From Mesorhabditis belari (taxonomy: Eukaryota > Nematoda > Chromadorea > Rhabditida > Rhabditidae), in contig CAUEEP010000727.1 in NCBI GenBank assembly GCA_958450365.1, forward strand, positions 2,237,501 to 2,301,500: DNA of 64,000 nucleotides, given 5' to 3'. The notes below the pieces were generated by a model that searched no databases, was not told the origin of the DNA, and saw only the letters and a list, made by a program, of their open reading frames with translations. Within the stretch, counting starts at the first letter, position 1. Every line of letters starts with the position of its first letter. Positions 36,969-64,000 of this stretch are shown one piece after another. Position numbers and translations under genes: made by a program.

Positions 36969-38189
36969 TTAGCTAGTGGGAATACTTGTAAATCTTGGAT
37001 AACCAGAAAATGAGAAAATCCGGGATTGTGATGAGCGGATTGATGGGATGAAGCTGGGCGAGAGTCGAGGAGGCCCAAGACTCCGCCCCTTCCTCATCCA
37101 ATTGGCTCCCAGCTTCCATATTTGGTTTGAGAGTACCGGAAGCTTCAATATTCATCTCGCATATTTGCTTAGCCGAATTTCTCGCTTTTCTTCTCTCTCT
37201 CTCTCTTGTAAGCCCGAGAATTGGATGTGCACATCGGAGGGAATCCGCTTACCCCTTCTCCTTCTCCTTCTCCTTCTCCTTCTCCTTCTTCTTCTCCTTT
37301 CCCCCAATCTTTCCATATAAGCTCCTCTTGGATTACACTGCTCATTTCCTGTCCCTCCATCTCCAATCTTCTATCTCACAGTCAATGCTTTCAAATAACT
37401 TCTCACCAATCTACTATATATAAGAGCTGTGTCTGTCTGTCTGTCTGTACACGATACACTGTACACTACTCTTCAGCACCGAGCGGACTCTTTTAAATCA
37501 CTTATAGTTAGTTTGGCTTAGAATTCCATTTAGTTGTGTTTTGAAATTTTAAAAAAACGAAAATTACCGACACGGGCCGGAGCCGAACCCGAATCGTGTG
37601 GGTTAGAGATAAGTGCGCTCGCACTGCGCCATCTATTAGAGAGTGGCCGAGTGGTTAACGCGCACGTCTCTCAAACGAACGCAAGAGAGAGGTCGCGGGT
37701 TCGCCTCCTCTCGCCGCCAATTCTTTTGCTTTTTGCTTCAAAAATTTCCAAAAAGAACTTTAGTACACCTGTAAGTAGGGTTGCTTGTTCCAACCGAATC
37801 CTGTAAATCAATCCAGGCCAATCACTGTAGACCAGTCCTACAGAAGTCAGGCTAGGCAGCACCTGGGTATTGTGCTGAAAATTTTGGGAAACTTTTCTTT
37901 GAGCAACCCTGCCTGCGGGATTGTGTTCAGAACTTTCCAGATTGAAAAATAGCCCATCAAGAAAACTTCAGCTCTTGTCATTGAGTGACAGTGATTCGAA
38001 AAGTCTTCGGTATGTTTTTGTGAAAGAAACAATGGTGCTGGGATGAACAAAGATAAGTTTTATTTCTAGGTAACATGATTCAAGCATTCAAATTTCATAA
38101 ATAGAGATCACCAGTGAGAAATAACAAAAAAAAAAGATCCGTAAAAAGCACCAAACTTTTCATTGAGCAAAAGAAATCTATTGCCTACT
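36969..38189. other. Intergenic region between homeobox 5' end and nca 3' end
   Basis: No coding exon supported. It holds a TTCTCC/TCTCTC pyrimidine tract (37188-37305) that produces spurious Ser/Pro ORFs, and the SINE-like repeat at 37430-37725. The homeobox promoter should lie in the first few hundred bases, but I recognise no element. Minus-strand nca 3' UTR likely occupies the right end. Confidence 0.5.
37430..37725 (-). repeat. tRNA-headed SINE-like repeat, copy 1
   Basis: On the minus strand, tRNA-like modules come first (37720-37560, with GGCGCAGTGCGAGCGC and ATTCGGGTTCGGCTCC), then an A/T-rich joint and GAATTCTAAG..AACTA. It ends in a GACAGACAGACA tract. The order matches 57592-57800. 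A second, opposite-strand tRNA-like piece (GTGGCCGAGTGGTTAACGCG) lies at 37636-37722. Confidence 0.55.
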
Positions 38190-59533
<21,344 letters not shown>

Positions 59534-59887
59534 CGCCGACGAAAGCACCGCCGCTTTGGCCACTAAAATTGTGATTTTTCGATAATGAATCGAAGAAAAA
59601 AAAACTTACGAGAAGTCCATGTTTCTTTATTGTTTTTTATTAGTTTTTGTTTAGTTTAGTAAATTATTGTAATGGAATTTTTAAAAAGGAAATCCCGAGT
59701 GAAAGGACCAAAAATTCGAGACACCACTTCAAATAGGGGTGTGAAATTGGATCAAGGGAAAAGAAAGAAAAGAAAGTTTTTAGGGGGAAAAGGCCAACAT
59801 TTAACGACAAAACCCGATACTTTTCACATAAAAACTCGGAAATTGATTTTTTTAGCTAATTGTTTAAAGTTTTCAATTTGACATTCC

Positions 59888-60302
59888 GAAGAGCTTGGTT
59901 TCAAAGATCGTTTGAATCGTTTAAAGATCGTTTGACTCGTTCAAAGCTCGTTTGAATTGTTTAAAGATCGTTTGAATCGTTCAAAGATCGTTTGAATTGT
60001 TTAAAGATCGTTGGAATCGTTCAAAGCTCGTTGGAATTGTTCAAAGATCGTTTGAATCGTTCAAAGATCGTTTGAACTGTTTAAAGATCGTTTGACTCGT
60101 TCAAAGATCGTTTGAATTGTTTAAAGATCGTTTGAATTGTTTAAAGATCGTTTGAATTGTTTAAAGATCGTTTGAATTGTTTAAAAATCGTTTGAATCGT
60201 TTAAAGATCGTTGGAATTGTTCAAAGATCGTTTGAATCGTTCAAAGATTGTTTGAATCGTTTAAAAATCGTTTGAATCATTCAAAGATCGTTGGAACTTC
60301 TC
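59888..60302. repeat. 20-bp minisatellite TTTAAAGATCGTTTGAATTG
   Basis: About 20 units with TTCAAAG/TTTAAAG and GAATCG/GAATTG variants, upstream of the nca start. No coding sequence is seen from 59534 to 60470 otherwise. Confidence 0.9.
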
Positions 60303-60474
60303 AAACTTCGCAGAAAACCCTGGATCTTCAAGATTCAAGACACCAAAACTGATGTTACTTCAAAAGTTTTGGCCAAAAAACCTTTTCTTTCAGCGATGAA
60401 AGTATCGAATGTACAAATAACAAGACAATTTAATCAAGTTCTAATCAAATTCTAATCAAATACACGAGAATTAC

Positions 60475-60503
60475 CTGTTCAATTCTGTTGCTTTCAAGCG
60501 CAT
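60475..60503 (-). CDS. nca: Possible alternative first exon of nca (MRLKATELNR)
   Basis: ATG at 60503 opens ten codons ending ..AG before a GTAATT donor at 60474. It ends in the same phase as exon 1 (59533-59505), so it could join exon 2 at 59246 and replace MLARKNSSTR. The length also equals that of exon 1 (29 nt). This is inference from phase and a start codon only. Confidence 0.4.
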
Positions 60504-61712
60504 ATTGCTGTTGATGTTGATGTTGATGGAAAGAAGTGGAAAAATGAGATGAAAATGCGAATGAATTTGGGAAAAATGGGGTGAAGGTGATCCGAAATGG
60601 GACTTCCCTCCCCGTCCGACTTCTTCTCTCTCAGTCCCTCTCATTCTTCTTTCCATTCACCTCTTCTATTTGAAATATGGATACCCATTTTGACCTATTC
60701 CCTCTTTTTCTTTCCCATTTTTTCCTAACGATCACGAAAAACACCCATTTGAACGCAGAATAAGAGTGACACTTACTGGAGTTTTCACAAGAAATTTTAC
60801 GCTTTCTATGGAGAGTTTAAAGTTCGGAATTTCTGAATGGGAGCTTGTAGCATAGCTGTGCTTACTAGTAACATGGTACATAGTATTGGAACGTAATATA
60901 AGTATATATAGTACTAGTAAATAGTACTGGAACGTAATACAAGGACATATAGTACTAGTAAATAGTACTGGAACGTAATACAATGACATATAGTACTAGT
61001 ACATAGTACTAAAACGTATTGCTAGTGAAGCATCAAAATAAAAGGTTCAAATTCTCTTGATCACAATCAAGCATCAGTAGTTGAAGTCGGATAAGTGGTT
61101 GATTGTAGAAAGTTTAGAAAAATTAGAAAAACAAATTGAAATTAGCATTGTGCTAGACATAAAACTACAATATTATTAGTTGGAGATGTTAGGATGAGTT
61201 GGAGATGAGGTTTGATGAAGAATAGTGAAGATGAAGTCATTAAGATCAGCCATTAAGACATTAAGATCTATTTTACAAACCCGTCGAAATACCCGTTCGA
61301 TAAATGGACGAAGTTTGCGAGGAGTGATGGTGGAATTTCCGGGCCTCCATCCGCGAGGGACTTTTCTCCAAAGAAATCGGGATCATCGAGGATTCAGATA
61401 GAGATTACTATTTACAGATCAGGCTTACTAGTGCAAAAAAAGAAATGGGATACATTTGGGGTGAATGAAAAAGGGTTTAGAAGAAGGGATACGATGAATC
61501 GAATTATTTCCCTTTAAGAGGATGGCTTTTCCCTTTCATTTCCCCCCTTTCACTTGTACTTCATTCGATGAAAATGGATAGAAAAGACAAGTAAACGGAA
61601 AGATCCATCAAGGAAAAAAATTCTCTCTGCTATTTTCCATTTTGAAGATGATTTCTGACGGCTGGTTTTGATTTTTTGGGAAAGCTTTTGGTGTTTTTGA
61701 TTTATTCTTCTA
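60504..61712. other. Upstream region of nca with coding-like patches
   Basis: It contains a tandem TAGTACTGGAACGTAATA array (60875-61020). A possible minus-strand non-coding exon lies at about 60838-60778, with CATTCAG acceptor and CCAGTAAGT donor. A GC-richer patch at 61270-61395 reads as coding on the minus strand in two frames. No product is recognised. The nca promoter probably lies here. Confidence 0.4.
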
Positions 61713-63350
61713 CACTGGTGGTCATATGTATTAGTACCCTCTTGCAAAAAATCTTCTCTCAACGATTGCCCCTCTTAAAAGGCAGCCAAATTCAAAGTGC
61801 TAAAAAGCACTTTTTGCTAACAAGCTCTAGTCTCTAAAACCACAAAAAAATTGATTCGAAATGTTTATTATCTTTTTAAAAAATAGCAAGGTCGGAAAAG
61901 ACACCTCAAAAATGGTGGACAAAAGTATTGACACCTTGCAAAAACAACAGTAAATTTAATAGTCTATTGGCCCTCCTTTGGCTTGAATGACTTTTTCTAT
62001 CCGTCTGGGCATCGAGTCGACCAAATTGTGCAAAACTGATGATCCAATTTGATTCCATACAAGACGTAGATAGAGCCAAAGCTCGCCTTGGGTGAAAAGT
62101 GTTTCTCCTTCAATTTTGCTTTCACAATCGACCATAGATTCTCGATAACGTTCAAATCTGGTGAAAAGGGAGATGCTTTAATCAAAGAAACACCATTAAT
62201 CGCAAACCAGCCCGGAAATCGTACCTGTCTTCCATTCGAGAATCTTCCGACAGGTCCCATAATAAGTTTGCTTGTGTGAACTGGCGAGTTGTCCTGGTAG
62301 TACAACCATCCTTGAGGTAATGTTTTGCTCGCAAATGGAAGTAAACGTTGCTCAAGTATTCCCATGTATCGCTGAGACTTCATGGTTGAATTGATCATCT
62401 CAAGTGGACCGACCACATTTCTTGTCATCGCTCCTGCAAGTTGACAGTTATACGAAGAAAACTATAGAAATTCATACCCCAGCGCATAATATTTCCACCC
62501 CCAAATCGAACCGTGGGTTTGATATACTTGAGTAATAGCCGCTTTCCAATCGGTCGCCTGATCAATGGAGGTCCATCCGACTGATAGAGATTAACTTTTG
62601 TCTCATCAGAGAAAATTACTCGGTTCCAATCGTCACTCGTCCAACTTTGGTACCTCCGAGCAAAGGCTAAACGAAGTTTCCTAATCCGAGGAGTCATACG
62701 TGGCTTCTTTATTGGTCGTCTAGCGTACAACTTTGCTTTGATGAGTCGCCTCCTCACGGTCCTTGCTGAGATATCTGTGCTGAATTGTGATTTATACAGG
62801 CGGCTTTTGTCGGTCGAGGTGAGACTTGGGTCCTTTTTGAATTCCCCTATGATCGATCGATTCTCGGCAGTTGTTGTTGATGGATGTCGACCAGATTTTG
62901 CAGCTCTGTGTAGAGAACCGATAATCTTTGATTGTTTAAAAAGTCGTTTCACCGTGCTCTCGCTGCATCCAAATTGTTCAGCCAAATCTGCTGTTTTCAT
63001 TCCATTTCTTCGACCTTCAACGATCTTTTCTTTGATTGGAGTCAGTAGATACGGCATCTAAAATTAAATATTTTAAAAAGTCATCAAAACATGAATGTAA
63101 ACAAGAAAAAAATAAAGGAAAAGCTAAGGTGTCAATACTTTTGTCCACCATTTTTGAGGTGTCTTTTCCGTCCTTGCTATTTTTTAAAAAGATAATAAAC
63201 ATTTCGAATCAATTTTTTTGTGGTTTTAGAGACTAGAGCTTGTTAGCAAAAAATGCTTTTTAGCACTTTGAATTTGGCAGCGTTTTAAGGGGGGCAATCG
63301 TTGAGAGAAGATTTTTTGCAAGAGGGTACTAATACATATGACCACCAGTG
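61713..63350 (-). mobile_element. Tc1-family DNA transposon, 1638 bp
   Basis: It is flanked by TA (61711-61712, 63351-63352). The ends begin CACTGGTGGTCATATG, and inverted repeats of about 224 bp (61713-61936, 63127-63350) are more than 95% alike. The transposase is on the minus strand. Long, well-matched ends suggest recent movement even though the enzyme is damaged. Confidence 0.92.
61956..63057 (-). pseudogene. Tc1-type transposase, frameshifted
   Basis: ATG at 63057. N-terminal helix-turn-helix modules (KTADLAEQFGCSESTVKRLF) precede the catalytic core: FSDETK (first Asp), YQDNSPVHTS (second Asp) and SPDLNVIENLW (Glu). A 44-bp intron (62477-62434) joins MRWG to AMTRNVVGPL. Near 62091-62110 the frame shifts: the long ORF ends at 61997, while the expected C-terminus (VDSMPRRIEKVIQAKGG) lies in another frame and stops at 61956. 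The second Asp and the Glu are 49 residues apart instead of the usual 34, owing to about 15 extra residues. This copy is probably inactive. Confidence 0.88.
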
Positions 63351-63356
63351 TATTTC

Positions 63357-63914
63357 TATTAGGCTGTCAAGAAAGTCTTTTCGTTTCTTTTCGTATTTTT
63401 GTTTAAAATCAACAAACAACAAAAACAAAAAAACAAAAACAAACAAAACAAAATCCACCAATTAATCTATAGTTTATTTCATTAGAAAGGTCAATTATTT
63501 TTATGCAAAATAACATTAAAATCAGTGTAAAATGTCTTCTATCTGGATTTTTTTTTTGGAAACATGAAGTTGAGTAGTCAAAAAAAGACGACGGCTCGAT
63601 AATGCGGTTTAGACACTTTAGTGCTAAGGAAATCTATCTTCGTGTCAATAGATAAAAGATAAAGCATAAAAAGTTTTGTATATAACTAAATTTTCAAAGA
63701 AATTCATTCAACCAATCTCTTCGTAGAGGTTTTTATAGATTTTTATAGATTTTACTCTCGAATTTGCTTGAAAGTGAATCGAAATTGACTTAAAAAGATG
63801 GAAATTGAAGAAGAAACACTTTTTATTTAGAGAAAATCATAGATAATTGATGAATTTGTTATTTTTCAACGAAAGTATGAAAAGAAACGAAAAGCCTTTC
63901 TGAACAGTCTAATA
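63357..63914. mobile_element. Mariner-like MITE next to the Tc1 element
   Basis: Inverted ends TTAGGCTGTCAAGAAAGTCT / imperfect complement, flanked by TA. The interior shares a block with 641-1165, and parts recur at 58330-59095. It begins six bases after the Tc1 target site. 63915-64000 shows nothing. Confidence 0.75.
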
Positions 63915-64000
63915 TAATTTCGTTTTACCAAAGCTCTATATGCCAAATGTTTGGCAGTCTGCAAAAGGAAAAACAATTTTCTGATTTAAATCACTATTTC

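Noticed and set aside
37636..37722. Functional Ser/Leu-type tRNA gene
   Set aside because: The D arm is good, but the acceptor halves do not pair and the T stem is broken, so it is treated as part of a tRNA-derived repeat.

Overview
This window looks like nematode nuclear DNA. It is AT-rich. Its genes are split into many small exons joined by GT/AG introns, often 40-60 bp long, with TTTCAG-type acceptors. Two start codons lie 1-3 nt after such an acceptor, as at trans-splice sites. An intron carries TTAGGC repeats, the nematode telomere unit, and the recognisable products are worm families (NOAH/cuticlin-type ZP proteins, the NCA leak channel, SPH-type synaptophysin). I cannot name the species. 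Most long single-frame ORFs are shadows or repeats, so gene models were built by chaining exons with matching splice phase.

Layout. Plus strand: (1) 201-3728, the 3' part of a ZP-domain membrane protein whose 5' end lies outside the window; (2) 5307-6677, a secreted 5-hydroxyisourate hydrolase/transthyretin-family protein; (3) 8998-11668, a small secreted Cys-rich protein of unknown function; (4) 16325-24176, a 20-exon PAN-PAN-ZP apical matrix protein of the NompA/NOAH type with a Thr-rich insert; (5) 27805-31711, a synaptophysin. Minus strand: (6) 36926-34196, a K50 paired-like homeobox gene; (7) 59533-38190, a 49-exon NALCN/NCA sodium-leak channel filling a third of the window, with a possible alternative first exon at 60503-60475. 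At the right end, 61713-63350 is a Tc1-family transposon with about 224-bp inverted repeats and a broken transposase.

Introns and intergenic DNA are packed with non-autonomous inverted-repeat elements in several families (mariner-like ends, ends of the form TACCGTA...TACGGTA, foldbacks with 8-bp target duplications), minisatellites, an interstitial telomere tract, and about a dozen tRNA-like fragments, none of which looks like a working tRNA gene.

The most unusual pattern is repeated copying of exon/intron junction pieces. Short blocks with an exon end, its splice site and adjoining intron occur again elsewhere in the window, sometimes inverted and sometimes in another gene. The strongest case is nca exon 22, which lies between two blocks that also occur in introns of the synaptophysin gene 20 kb away. 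The genes are not an operon. Those with an inferable role (cuticle/apical matrix, neuronal excitability, synaptic vesicle) are typical of worm epidermis and neurons, but no functional link between them is shown by the sequence.
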